Assembly (NCBI RefSeq): GCF_018406605.1
Contig: NZ_AP024545.1
Span: 186,001 to 250,000 of the forward strand
DNA: 64,000 bases
Direction of reading: 5' to 3'
Source: Noviluteimonas caseinilytica
GTDB taxonomy: Bacteria; Pseudomonadota; Gammaproteobacteria; Xanthomonadales; Xanthomonadaceae
The number at the start of each line of letters is the position of its first letter. Position 1 is the stretch's first letter. The notes beneath the pieces are model-generated. The model was given only the letters and a program-made list of their open reading frames with translations, was not told the DNA's origin and made no database searches. The position numbers and the translations under genes were made by a program. Shown here piece after piece: positions 8,605 through 17,077 of this stretch.

Positions 8605-8913
8605 TCACGCACCGATCGTCTGCAACGCCGCGTCGACGTCGCGGCCGCGCGGGTATACGGCCAGGATCGCGACGCGCGCATGCGCTTCATCGACCCGCAG
8701 CGCGACCGCGGTGCGCTCGCGGTGGTGCGCGACGCGCAGGCCGGGCAGCACGTCGTCGCGCAGCGTGCCGCGGTGCGGGAAGATCGAGAAGCTGCCGCAC
8801 CAGTCCACCAGCGATGCGAGTTCGTGGTCCGCGCGCACGTAGCCGGCGTGTCGCGACAAGTACGCGTGCAACGCTTCCAGGTCGGCGACGGCGCGCGGCG
8901 CGAAGCGGATCAG
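8605..8913 (-). CDS. ParE/RelE-family toxin, no canonical start codon
   Basis: The frame encodes a typical ParE-like toxin core: LIRFAPRAVADLEALHAYLS, then FPHRGTLRDDVLPGLR and VAILAVYPRGRDVDAAL, the last two being conserved in RelE/ParE toxins that poison gyrase or ribosomes. No ATG, GTG or TTG occurs in frame near the expected N terminus. The only near-cognate codon is a CTG whose last two bases fall in the antitoxin's TGA (sequence CTGA), exactly where a usual ATGA overlap would put the start. That CTG gives 102 residues; homology hints at two or three residues further upstream (RPY). It may start at CTG by coupling or be a toxin silenced by an A-to-C change. Confidence 0.7.
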   Translation of the reverse strand: MIRFAPRAVADLEALHAYLSRHAGYVRADHELASLVDWCGSFSIFPHRGTLRDDVLPGLRVAHHRERTAVALRVDEAHARVAILAVYPRGRDVDAALQTIGA

Positions 8914-9197
8914 GTACGGCCGCGGCGCTTCGCAGTCGCAGGCGCCGCGCCGCCGAGGCGGCTGCGCACCGCCTCCACCGACAGCGCGCGGCCGGGCGCG
9001 CGGTCGAACTCCCGCGCCGAAGCCACCACGTCCTCGCGCAACCACGCTTCCATCGCGCGTTCGCGCGCGAACAGCGCCCGCAGGCCATCGCGGATCACTT
9101 CGCTCTCCGTCGCGTAATCGCCCGAGGCCACGTGCGCGCGCACGGCGTCGGCCATCTCGTTGGGCAGGGTGATGCTGAATTGCTGGGTGGAACGCAT
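8910..9197 (-). CDS. ParD-like ribbon-helix-helix antitoxin
   Basis: A 95-residue antitoxin of the ParD/CC2985 type. The first ~45 residues fit a ribbon-helix-helix DNA-binding domain (QFSITLPNEMADAV strand and helix, then YATESEVIRDGLRAL). The basic, flexible C-terminal half should wrap the toxin. GGAG lies about 9 bases before the ATG at 9197. Its stop overlaps the first codon of the toxin frame. The upstream repeats at 9218-9245 are the expected autoregulatory operator. Family assignment is good; the toxin partner may be weakly or not expressed. Confidence 0.85.
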   Translation of the reverse strand: MRSTQQFSITLPNEMADAVRAHVASGDYATESEVIRDGLRALFARERAMEAWLREDVVASAREFDRAPGRALSVEAVRSRLGGAAPATAKRRGRT

Positions 9198-9217
9198 GGG
9201 GGCGGCTCCGTTCGGGG

Positions 9218-9255
9218 ACAGGATGGAATCCTATTGAATCCTGTTGAAGTTGCAA
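9218..9255 (-). promoter_or_regulatory. Probable promoter and operator of the toxin-antitoxin operon
   Basis: Two symmetric signals overlap. Tandem 10-bp repeats GAATCCTATT/GAATCCTGTT lie at 9226-9245. An inverted repeat, ACAGGAT (9218-9224) and ATCCTGT (9238-9244), encloses most of them. On the minus strand, TTGCAA (9255-9250) and TAGGAT (9233-9228) with a 16-base spacer make a plausible -35/-10 pair that the repeats would cover. This is the layout expected for repression by a ribbon-helix-helix antitoxin. Confidence 0.55.
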
Positions 9256-9456
9256 CCTGCCGCCGGGCGCGCAAGACACGTCGTCCATGACACGAAACTC
9301 CGCGCCGGCGCACGGTGGCCGGCGTGCGGGCACGATGCACACCCGTGCACGAGCGCGACGACGGGACGATTCGCGAAGTCGGAGGGAATGCGCGTCCACG
9401 CGGCAAAGCGCCGACGCGTTCGCGCGAAGGCACGCCGCCGTGCGGGACACCGCAGA

Positions 9457-12324
9457 TCAGGTCGCGGCGCGCCCTTGCGGCCGGCCGAACAGGTAGCCCT
9501 GCCCGTTCACGCACCCGAGTTGCACCAGCGCATCGCGCTGCGCTTCGGTCTCGATGCCTTCGGCGATCGTGTCGATGCTCAGCGTGCCGGCCAGCGCCAG
9601 GATCGCGCGGATCACCGCGAGGCTTTCCGGTTGCGAGGTCGACAGGCCCGCGATGAAGCTGCGGTCGATCTTCAGGCACTCGATCGGGAAGTGGTGCAGG
9701 TAGCTCAGCGCGGAGAAGCCCGTGCCGAAGTCGTCGAGCAGCGCGAGCACGCCGTGGCTGCGCAGGTTGCTCAGCGTGCGCAGCGCGCGCGGCGCATCGT
9801 CGAACAGCGCGACCTCGGTGATCTCGATGCGCAGGCGCGCCGGGTCGACGTTCGCATCCGACAGCAGACCCAGCAGGCGGTCGGCGAAATCGGCGGAACG
9901 GAAATGGCGCGGCGAGACATTCACCGACACGTAGCCCTCGGTCATCGCGGTGGCCATGTCCTGGATCACGCGGGCGTAGAGCAGCCAGTCCACCTGTTCG
10001 ATCAGGCCGCTGTCCTCGCCCACGCCGATGAACTCGCCCGGCGCGAGCAGGCCGCGGCGTTCGTGGCTCCAGCGGAGCAACGCTTCGTGGCCGAGCACCA
10101 CGCCGTCGGCGATGCGCACGATCGGCTGGTAATGCGGTTCGAAGGCGTCGGCGTTGATCGCGCGGCGCAGGTCGGCTTCCAGGTCGAGGATGCGCGTGGC
10201 TTCGTCGCGCATCGCTTCGTCGAACACGGCGCTGCGGTCGCGGCCGGCGCCCTTGGCGCGGTACATCGCGGCGTCGGCGTCGCGCAGCATGTCTTCGCCG
10301 CTGCGATAGCGCGGCACCCACAGCGCGATGCCGATGCTCGCCGTCGGGAACAGTTCGCGGCCCGCGATCCACACCGGCGCCCCCAACGCGCCGAGCACGC
10401 GGCCGGCCAGTTCCTCGGCCATGCCCTGCCCGTCGATCTGTTCGACGAGGATGGCGAATTCGTCGCCGCCCAGGCGCGCGACGGTGTCGCCCGCGCGCAC
10501 GGCCGCGACGATGCGGCGGCCGGCCTCGATCAGCAGTTCGTCGCCGACCGCGTGGCCGACGGAGTCGTTGACCAGCTTGAAGCGATCCAGGTCGAGGAAC
10601 AGCACGGCGAAGGTGCGGTGTTCTTCGCTCGCCGGATCCGACGCGCGGGCGCGCTGGATCGCGAGCGCGAGGCGTTCGAGCAGCTGTGCGCGGTTCGGCA
10701 GGCCCGTCAGCGTGTCGTGCTGCGCCTGGTGCGTGAGGCGGCGCTCGGCGTGCATGCGCTCGCCGATCTGCGACATGAGCTCGGCGTTGGCGGCGGCCAG
10801 TTCGCGCGTGCGTTCTTCGACGCGGCGTTCGAGTTCGGCGTGCGCGGCCATCAACCGGTCCTGCGCCTGCTTGCGCTGCAGGCCGCTGCCGATGTGGTGC
10901 GCGACGAACGTCAGCAGTTCCTGGTCGCGCGGCGTGAATGCCACCGCCGGCGAATAGCTCTGCACCGCGATCACGCCCACCACCAGGTCGTCGCGGAACA
11001 GCGGCACGCCCAGCCAGTTGTGCGACAGCGTGCCCATCGTCTTGACCTTGCCTTCGCGGTCCAGGTCTTCGATGGCCTTGCGGTCGGCGAGCACGGCGCG
11101 GCCGGTCTTGATGACGAACTCGGTCATGCCCATGCCGAACTTGCGGCGCGGGCGGTTGGGATCGCGTTCGTCGATGGAGTACGGGAATTCCAGCTCGTCG
11201 CCGTCGCCCGCCAGCAGCGCGATGTAGAAGTTGCGCGCGTAGAGCAACTCGCCCACCACGTCGTGCACTTCGGCGTAGAAGCGCTCCAGGCTCTCGGAGG
11301 TGATCGACAGCTCGGCGATGCGGAACAGCGCGCGCTGCAGGCGTTCGGCGCGCTGGCGTTCGACGATCTCGGCCTGCAGGACGCGGTTGGCTTCCTGCAG
11401 GGCGTGCGTGCGTTCCTCGACGCGGCGTTCCAGTTCGCTGCGCGCCTGGCGGCGGTCGAGCGCGGTGAGGATGTGCTGCGCCACGTACGTCAGCAGCGCG
11501 CGGTCTTCGTCGCTGTAGCTGGCGCGGTGTTCGTAGCTCTGCACCACGATCGCGCCGCACACCTGGCCTTCGCGGCGCATCGGCACGCCCAGCCAGTCTT
11601 CCGAATCCGGGCCGTGCAGCGGATCGTGCGGGATGTCGAGCTTGGCGCGCAGGGCGGCCGACGGGCCGAGCAGCGGTTCGCCGTGGCGCAGCAGCGCCAT
11701 GGTCAGGCTGGTCGGGACTTCGGCGACCGGGATCTCGTGCGAGGGATCGGCGATGTAGGGATCGTGGCGATCGGCGAAATACAGGAAGCGCAGGCTCTGC
11801 CGCAGTTCGTCGTAGAGCACGATGAAGCAGTTCTCGGCATACATCAGGCTGCCGACGACCGCGTGGATGCGGCGCAGCATCTCGTGCATTTCGAGGTTGG
11901 ACCCGGCCAGGTCCGCGATTTCGTACAGCGCCTGCTGCAGGCGTTCGGACTTCTGCAGGGACGCGATGCGCGCGTTCGCCTGCCAGGCATCCAGGGACGC
12001 GCCGATCGCGCGGCGCGCCAGCGCCTGCCAGCCCTGGCGCGGCGGCGCGGCCACGGCGGTGGGACTGTGGGCGGCCAGGACGATCTCGGTGCCGGTGTCG
12101 CTGGTCCAGTGGTCCAGCAGGTCCGGGTCGCGTGCGCGGCCGTGCTTGCCGAGCGTGCGCAGGGCGCGCGCCACCAGGTCGGCGGACGCGCCGTCGTCGG
12201 CGGAATACCAGTCGCCCTGCGCGAGGTCGCGCCAGGCCACGACGATCCGTGCGTCGGGCGGCAACAGCTCGCGAATCCCGCGCGCAAGCGCTGGCCCCGC
12301 GGCCTGCGCCGCAGGCGCGATCAT
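9457..12324 (-). CDS. GAF-GAF-GGDEF-EAL c-di-GMP turnover protein
   Basis: A 955-residue cytosolic signalling protein with no membrane segment. After an N-terminal region come two GAF domains (~140-290 and ~345-490), each preceded or followed by a short coiled coil (ELERRVEERT repeats near 300 and 500). A diguanylate cyclase domain has an intact GGDEF at 619-623 and an inhibitory I-site RAGD at 610-613. An EAL domain (~725-950) has EALLRW (E747), NVSPRHF, IEITE, LDDFGTG, LKIDRSF and AEGIE, so both halves look catalytically complete. Which activity dominates cannot be read from sequence. The start is ATG 12324; a GTG at 12351 with GGGGGA upstream is an alternative adding nine residues. Divergent from the ECF sigma gene. 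Confidence 0.9.
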   Translation of the reverse strand: MIAPAAQAAGPALARGIRELLPPDARIVVAWRDLAQGDWYSADDGASADLVARALRTLGKHGRARDPDLLDHWTSDTGTEIVLAAHSPTAVAAPPRQGWQALARRAIGASLDAWQANARIASLQKSERLQQALYEIADLAGSNLEMHEMLRRIHAVVGSLMYAENCFIVLYDELRQSLRFLYFADRHDPYIADPSHEIPVAEVPTSLTMALLRHGEPLLGPSAALRAKLDIPHDPLHGPDSEDWLGVPMRREGQVCGAIVVQSYEHRASYSDEDRALLTYVAQHILTALDRRQARSELERRVEERTHALQEANRVLQAEIVERQRAERLQRALFRIAELSITSESLERFYAEVHDVVGELLYARNFYIALLAGDGDELEFPYSIDERDPNRPRRKFGMGMTEFVIKTGRAVLADRKAIEDLDREGKVKTMGTLSHNWLGVPLFRDDLVVGVIAVQSYSPAVAFTPRDQELLTFVAHHIGSGLQRKQAQDRLMAAHAELERRVEERTRELAAANAELMSQIGERMHAERRLTHQAQHDTLTGLPNRAQLLERLALAIQRARASDPASEEHRTFAVLFLDLDRFKLVNDSVGHAVGDELLIEAGRRIVAAVRAGDTVARLGGDEFAILVEQIDGQGMAEELAGRVLGALGAPVWIAGRELFPTASIGIALWVPRYRSGEDMLRDADAAMYRAKGAGRDRSAVFDEAMRDEATRILDLEADLRRAINADAFEPHYQPIVRIADGVVLGHEALLRWSHERRGLLAPGEFIGVGEDSGLIEQVDWLLYARVIQDMATAMTEGYVSVNVSPRHFRSADFADRLLGLLSDANVDPARLRIEITEVALFDDAPRALRTLSNLRSHGVLALLDDFGTGFSALSYLHHFPIECLKIDRSFIAGLSTSQPESLAVIRAILALAGTLSIDTIAEGIETEAQRDALVQLGCVNGQGYLFGRPQGRAAT

Positions 12325-12594
12325 CGAATCAGCCACGTCCGGGCTGCGCACGGCTACGTCATTCCCCCAACCATGGCCCGGAGGATACCCCGTCCGACGC
12401 CATGTGAACGGTCGGTGATCAAGAGGGTCGGGCCTTCCATGAATCCCATGAACGTCGCTTCGGGCCGGGGCCGGCAACCCCGCCGGGGGAACCCGGCCGT
12501 TGCACCCCGCATGCCTTCCCTTGCCGGCGCCCTCGCCCTGCCCCTTTCCGTCGACCGCTTCCCGCCCCTCGCGCGAGCCCGTACGCTGCCGGCC
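12325..12594. other. Divergent intergenic region, GGDEF-EAL gene / ECF sigma gene
   Basis: About 270 bases, the longest gene-free stretch in the window. It must hold both promoters, but I find no convincing -35/-10 pair, sigma-E-type GAACTT or clear palindrome. Confidence 0.5.
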
Positions 12595-13158
12595 ATGGAC
12601 GACGGCGCGCAGGACAGCGACGAGCAACTGATGCTGGACTGGGTCGCCGGCGATGCGGGCGCCTTCGAGCAGCTGTATTCGCGCCATCGCACCCGGCTGT
12701 ATCGCTTCCTGCTGCGCCACGTGCGCGACAACGCGCTGGCCGACGAGTTCTTCCAGGACATCTGGCAGAAGGTGATCGGCGCGCGCGCGGGCTGGGTGCC
12801 GGATGCCCCGTTCGGGACATGGCTGTATCGCATCGCGCACAATCGCCTCGGCGATCACTGGCGCGCCCTGAAGTACCGCCCCCCCGCGCCCGAGGACGCC
12901 GACGAACGCGCACTGCGCATTCCCGATCCCGACACGCCCGAGCGCAACCTCTCGGAGTTCGAGCAACGGCGTCGCTTGCAGCGCGCGCTGGACGCATTGC
13001 CGCCGGAGCAGCGCGAAGTCGTGCTGCTGCGGCTGGAGCAGGAACTGACGCTGGAGGAAATCGGCGCGATCACCGGCGTGGGCCGGGAAACCGTCAAATC
13101 GAGGCTGCGCTACGCGATGGACAAGTTGCGCGCGGGCCTGGGAACCGAATCGCCATGA
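12595..13158 (+). CDS. RNA polymerase sigma factor, ECF (sigma-70 family group 4)
   Basis: A 187-residue ECF sigma factor. Region 2 is visible at ~25-95 (FEQLYSRHRTRLYRFLLRHV, then EFFQDIWQKVI and FGTWLYRIAHNRLGDHWR). Region 4 is at ~130-180 (LDALPPEQREVVLLRLEQEL, GAITGVGRETVKSRLRYAM). The long acidic linker between them is usual. The ATG at 12595 lacks a strong ribosome site. Its stop overlaps the next gene's ATG (ATGA), and the next product has one predicted membrane helix, so a sigma/anti-sigma pair is likely. It is not the RpoE/AlgU gene, which is at 33547-34164. Confidence 0.9.
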   Translation: MDDGAQDSDEQLMLDWVAGDAGAFEQLYSRHRTRLYRFLLRHVRDNALADEFFQDIWQKVIGARAGWVPDAPFGTWLYRIAHNRLGDHWRALKYRPPAPEDADERALRIPDPDTPERNLSEFEQRRRLQRALDALPPEQREVVLLRLEQELTLEEIGAITGVGRETVKSRLRYAMDKLRAGLGTESP

Positions 13159-14108
13159 GCGACGACACCATCCACGACGATGCACCGCTGACGCCGGAAG
13201 AGCGCGCCCTCGCGCTGCGCCTGGCGCGCACGGCGCCGCGTGGCGAGCCGTCGTCGGCGCTCGACGCACGCATCCTCGCCGCCGCGCATGCGGCCGCCGC
13301 CGAACCGGTCGAAGGCGCCGCCGCGCATGCGCGCCGTCCGCACGCGCGTCGCCAGCGCTGGCCCGCGTTGCTGGGATATGCGGCGACCGCCGCGATCGCC
13401 TGTGCCGTCGCGTGGCAATTGCGCCCGCTGCCGGGGCCGCAAGGCGCGACGCAGGCCGCCGCGCACACCGAAGACCCGCTCGCGGAATACAACGCGCCGC
13501 CGCCGCCGATGCAAGGCCGCGTGGTTCCGCGCAAGCCGTTGCAGGTGCCGGAACCGCCGCCGGCCGACAGCACGCCGCAGCAGCGCAACAGTGCGTCGGT
13601 GCGCCCGGCGACGCGCGCCGATGCGCAGCGCAAGCCGGAAGCGTTCGACACGTTGCCGCCGTTCGAGATCGACGAAGCGATCCATCCGGCCGCCGATGCG
13701 GCGGCGAGCGGGAATGTCGCGGCTGCTGCCGCTGCGCCTGCAGCCCCGCCGCCCCCCGCAGCGATGCAGCGCGCCGCTGCACCGGCCGCCGCCCCCGCGG
13801 CGAAAGCCGCCGCGGCCGAGTCGCGCCAGCAGGATGCGATCGACATGAGCAGGATCCCCGTGCCGCGCGACACGACCAACGTTCCGTTGATCGACGACCA
13901 CGGCGAGCCGGCGTCCGCCGAAGCCGACGAAGAAGTCGTCCCGCCGGCCACCGCCGACAGCCCCGCCGTGCGCGACGCCTGGCTGCAGCGCATCCGCGAA
14001 CTGCAGCATGCGGGCGACCTCGAGGCCGCGCGCGCCAGCCTGCGCGAATTCCGCCATCGCTATCCGCACCAGGTCGTGCCGGAAGACCTGCGCGCGCTCG
14101 GCGAATGA
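13155..14108 (+). CDS. Membrane-anchored Ala/Pro-rich protein, possible anti-sigma factor
   Basis: A 317-residue protein with a ~70-residue cytosolic N terminus (LTPEERALALRLARTAPRG, then LDARILAAAH), one membrane helix at ~74-92 (ALLGYAATAAIACAVAW) and a long, low-complexity Ala/Pro-rich outer segment. A helical tail follows (WLQRIRELQHAGDLEAARAS, then FRHRYPHQVVPEDLRAL), like a TPR-type motif. The topology and the 4-bp overlap with the ECF sigma gene suggest an anti-sigma factor, but no zinc-binding HxxxCxxC motif or named anti-sigma domain is seen, so the role is inferred from context. Confidence 0.65.
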   Translation: MSDDTIHDDAPLTPEERALALRLARTAPRGEPSSALDARILAAAHAAAAEPVEGAAAHARRPHARRQRWPALLGYAATAAIACAVAWQLRPLPGPQGATQAAAHTEDPLAEYNAPPPPMQGRVVPRKPLQVPEPPPADSTPQQRNSASVRPATRADAQRKPEAFDTLPPFEIDEAIHPAADAAASGNVAAAAAAPAAPPPPAAMQRAAAPAAAPAAKAAAAESRQQDAIDMSRIPVPRDTTNVPLIDDHGEPASAEADEEVVPPATADSPAVRDAWLQRIRELQHAGDLEAARASLREFRHRYPHQVVPEDLRALGE

Positions 14109-14698
14109 GCGACACGCTCGCAGGCCCGGTTTCGCACGCGCTCGAGGTCAAGCACAGCCGGTTCCTCGCGCAGGCCGCGCCGGTCGCCACGCCCGCCGAC
14201 GCGCTCGCCTTCCATGCGCAACTGGCGCGCACGCCGGCCACGCACCACTGCTGGGCCTACCGCATCGGCCAGGACTATCGCTCCAGCGACGACGGCGAAC
14301 CGGCGGGCACCGCGGGGCGGCCGATCCTTGCGGCGATCGATGGCCAGGGCTTCGACCAGGTCGTCGTGGTGGTCACGCGCTGGTACGGCGGCATCAACCT
14401 CGGTGCGGGGGGCCTCGTGCGCGCCTACGGCGGCGCAGCGGCCGAATGCCTGCGCACCGCGCCGCGCGTGCCCCTGGTCGCGTGGCGGACGCTGGTGGTC
14501 GAGGCGCCGTTCGACGACCTGGGCGCCGTCCACGCCGCGCTGGCCGCGCATGGCGCGCAGCGCCTGGCCGAAACCTTCGGCACGCAAGGCGTGCGCCTCG
14601 AATTCCGCCTCCCCGACGAACGCGCCGAAGCCCTGGCCGCACACCTGCGCGACGCCACCCGCAACCGCGCGCGCATCGGGGACAATGCGGGCCAATGA
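14105..14698 (+). CDS. YigZ/IMPACT-family protein
   Basis: A 197-residue member of the UPF0029/IMPACT family. The N-terminal domain shows the signature stretches ATHHCWAYRIG, YRSSDDGEPAGTAGRPIL and VVVVTRWYGGINLGAGGLVRAY; the C-terminal DUF1949-like half is shorter and variable. E. coli YigZ is structurally related to translation-factor folds, but its function is unknown; eukaryotic IMPACT affects Gcn2 signalling. The ATG overlaps the preceding stop (ATGA), and its own stop overlaps the exporter's ATG, so it is translated within this run. Confidence 0.9.
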   Translation: MSDTLAGPVSHALEVKHSRFLAQAAPVATPADALAFHAQLARTPATHHCWAYRIGQDYRSSDDGEPAGTAGRPILAAIDGQGFDQVVVVVTRWYGGINLGAGGLVRAYGGAAAECLRTAPRVPLVAWRTLVVEAPFDDLGAVHAALAAHGAQRLAETFGTQGVRLEFRLPDERAEALAAHLRDATRNRARIGDNAGQ

Positions 14699-16497
14699 GC
14701 CGACGTTCCCGCGACATCCCCACCGACGTGCCCATCGACCCCGCGCAGGCGAAGGGCCGGCTGCTGACGCTGCGCGCGCTGTGGCCATTCGTGAAGCGCC
14801 ATCGCGTGCTGTTCGCTGCCTGGCTGGTCGCGCTCGGTGCGTCGTCGGCGGCCACGCTGAGCCTGCCGCCCGCGGTGAAGCGCATGGTCGACCAGGGCTT
14901 CTCGAGCCCGGAAGGCATCGATTCGAGCTTCGGCCTGCTGATGCTGGTGATCGCCGCGCTCGCGCTGGCCACCGGCGCGCGCTTCTTCTTCATCACCCTG
15001 CTGGGCGAGCGCGTGGTCGCCGACCTGCGGCAACGCTTGTACTCGCACCTGCTCACGCTGGATCCGGCGTTCTTCGAACGCACGCGCAGCGGTGAACTGG
15101 TGTCGCGCCTGTCGGCCGACAGCGAAATGCTGCGCGGCGTCGTGGGCTCAAGCATTTCGGTGGCGCTGCGCAGCTTCGTGATGGTGCTGGGCAGCATCGT
15201 GATGATGTTCGTGACGCAGCCGCGGCTGGCGGCGTGGACGCTCGTCGGCATTCCGTTGTTCGTCTTGCCGATCGTGGTCGGCAGCCGCCGCCTGCGGAAG
15301 ATCTCGCGGCAGAGCCAGGACCGCGTCGCCGATGCGAATGCGTTGGCCAGCGAAGTGATCGGCGCCATCCGCACCGTGCAGGCGCACGCGCGCGAACCCT
15401 ACGAGCGCGAACGCTTCTTCGGCGCCGTGGCCACGGCCGTCGCCACCGCGCGGCGTCGCATCGGCTTGCAGGCCATCGTCACCGTCGTGTCGATGCTCGC
15501 CTTCCTCGGCGCGATCGTGCTGGTGCTGTGGTCGGGCGCGCACGACGTGGTATCGCATCGCATCACCGCCGGCACGCTCGGGCAGTTCATGTTGTACGCG
15601 GTGCTGGGGGGCGGTTCGGTCGGTGCGCTGGCGGAAGTCTGGAACGACCTGCAGCGCGCGGCCGGCGGCATGGGGCGCATCGACGAGTTGCTGCAGGAAC
15701 GCGCGAATCTCGTCGCACCGGAACACCCTGTGTCGCTGCCGCAGCCGCTGCGCGGCGAGATCGCGTTCGAAGACGTCGCCTTCCACTATCCCTCGCGGCC
15801 GGATGCCCCGGCGCTCGAAGGCTTCAGCCTGCGCGTGCAGCCGGGCGAAACGGTGGCGCTGGTCGGGCCGTCCGGCGCCGGCAAGAGCACCGTGTTCGCG
15901 TTGCTGCTGCGCTTCCACGATCCGCAGGGCGGGCGCGTGTGCGTGGAAGGCATCGACATCCGCGACGTCGATCCCGCCCAGCTGCGCGAATCCATCGCGC
16001 TCGTGCCGCAATCGCCGACCATCTTCGCCGCGAGCGCGCGCGACAACATCCGTTACGGGCGCCTGGAAGCGAGCGACGCGGAGGTCGAAGCCGCCGCGCG
16101 TTCGGCCGAAGCGCACGAGTTCGTGTCCGTGCTGCCGGGCGGCTACGACAGCGAACTCGGCGAACGCGGCGCGCGCCTGTCCGGCGGCCAGCAGCAGCGC
16201 ATCGCGATCGCGCGCGCGCTGTTGAAGGACGCGCCCATCCTGCTGCTCGACGAAGCCACCTCCGCGCTCGACGCGCAGAGCGAACGCGCCGTGCAGCACG
16301 CGCTGGAACGCCTCATGCAGGGGCGCACGACGCTGGTCATCGCGCATCGCCTGGCGACCGTGCTGAAGGCCGACCGCATCGTGGTGATGGACGCCGGCCG
16401 CATCGTGGCCGAAGGCACGCATGCCGAACTGCTCGCGCAAGGCGGCCTGTATGCGGACCTCGCGCGCCTGCAATTCCTGGACTCACCCCATGCCTGA
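14695..16497 (+). CDS. ABC transporter, fused permease and ATP-binding protein (MsbA-like half-transporter)
   Basis: A 600-residue exporter half-transporter that should work as a homodimer in the inner membrane. Six membrane helices lie in residues ~25-300 (e.g. VLFAAWLVALGASSAATLSL and MLVIAALALATGARFFFITL). The nucleotide-binding domain at ~360-595 has Walker A GPSGAGKST, Q-loop LVPQSP, signature LSGGQQQR, Walker B ILLLDEATSALD and H-loop IAHRLAT. It resembles lipid/multidrug exporters of the MsbA/LmrA group. Substrate is unknown. It overlaps both neighbours (ATGA upstream, 8 bp downstream). Confidence 0.9.
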   Translation: MSRRSRDIPTDVPIDPAQAKGRLLTLRALWPFVKRHRVLFAAWLVALGASSAATLSLPPAVKRMVDQGFSSPEGIDSSFGLLMLVIAALALATGARFFFITLLGERVVADLRQRLYSHLLTLDPAFFERTRSGELVSRLSADSEMLRGVVGSSISVALRSFVMVLGSIVMMFVTQPRLAAWTLVGIPLFVLPIVVGSRRLRKISRQSQDRVADANALASEVIGAIRTVQAHAREPYERERFFGAVATAVATARRRIGLQAIVTVVSMLAFLGAIVLVLWSGAHDVVSHRITAGTLGQFMLYAVLGGGSVGALAEVWNDLQRAAGGMGRIDELLQERANLVAPEHPVSLPQPLRGEIAFEDVAFHYPSRPDAPALEGFSLRVQPGETVALVGPSGAGKSTVFALLLRFHDPQGGRVCVEGIDIRDVDPAQLRESIALVPQSPTIFAASARDNIRYGRLEASDAEVEAAARSAEAHEFVSVLPGGYDSELGERGARLSGGQQQRIAIARALLKDAPILLLDEATSALDAQSERAVQHALERLMQGRTTLVIAHRLATVLKADRIVVMDAGRIVAEGTHAELLAQGGLYADLARLQFLDSPHA

Positions 16498-17077
16498 TTT
16501 CCAACCCGTCGCCGACTTCATCCTCGAGATCGACCGCCTCAAGGGCGTGACGCGCAAGTCGAAGCCCGTCGGGCTGGACCGCTACGAGAACTCGGCCGAA
16601 CACAGCTGGCAGATCGCGTTGTTCGCCGCGGCCATGGCCGACTTCGCCGAGCCCGGCATCGATGTGCAACGCGTGGTCGCGATGCTGCTGGTGCACGACA
16701 TCGGCGAGATCGATACCGGCGACACGATCGTCTACGCCGAGGAAGGCCTGGCCGAGCGCAAGGCGGCCGAGCGCGTGGCGGTCGAACGCATCTTCGGGAT
16801 GCTGCCGAATGCGCACGGCGCGCGGTTCCTCGCGTTGTGGGAAGAATTCGAAGACGGGGCGACGCCGGAAGCGCGCTTCGCGCATGCAGCCGATCGCGCG
16901 ATGCCGGTGCTGCTCAACCTCGCGCAGGGCGGCGGAAGCTGGGTGGAGAACGGGATCAGCTTCGATCGCGTCGTGCGCAAGGTCGGGCCGCCGATCCAGG
17001 CCGGGTGCCCGGCGCTGTGGGCGTGGCTGGAGCCGCAACTGGTCGCGGCGAAGACGAAAGGCTTCTTCGGCGCCTAG
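16490..17077 (+). CDS. HD-domain hydrolase (YfbR-like, nucleotidase type)
   Basis: A 195-residue metal-dependent phosphohydrolase. The metal ligands are visible as His in ENSAEHSWQIA, the His-Asp pair in LLVHDIGEID, and a late Asp in AADRAMP. This pattern matches the HD family of 5'-deoxyribonucleotidases/YfbR-like enzymes. The precise substrate is not evident. The ATG lies 8 bases inside the exporter gene, and the gene converges on aidB with a 4-base overlap at the 3' ends. Confidence 0.88.
   Translation: MPDFQPVADFILEIDRLKGVTRKSKPVGLDRYENSAEHSWQIALFAAAMADFAEPGIDVQRVVAMLLVHDIGEIDTGDTIVYAEEGLAERKAAERVAVERIFGMLPNAHGARFLALWEEFEDGATPEARFAHAADRAMPVLLNLAQGGGSWVENGISFDRVVRKVGPPIQAGCPALWAWLEPQLVAAKTKGFFGA

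Noticed and set aside
9244..12594. Plus-strand open frame upstream of the ECF sigma gene
   Set aside because: It is antisense to the GGDEF-EAL gene, which has complete catalytic motifs; only the part from 12595 is real.
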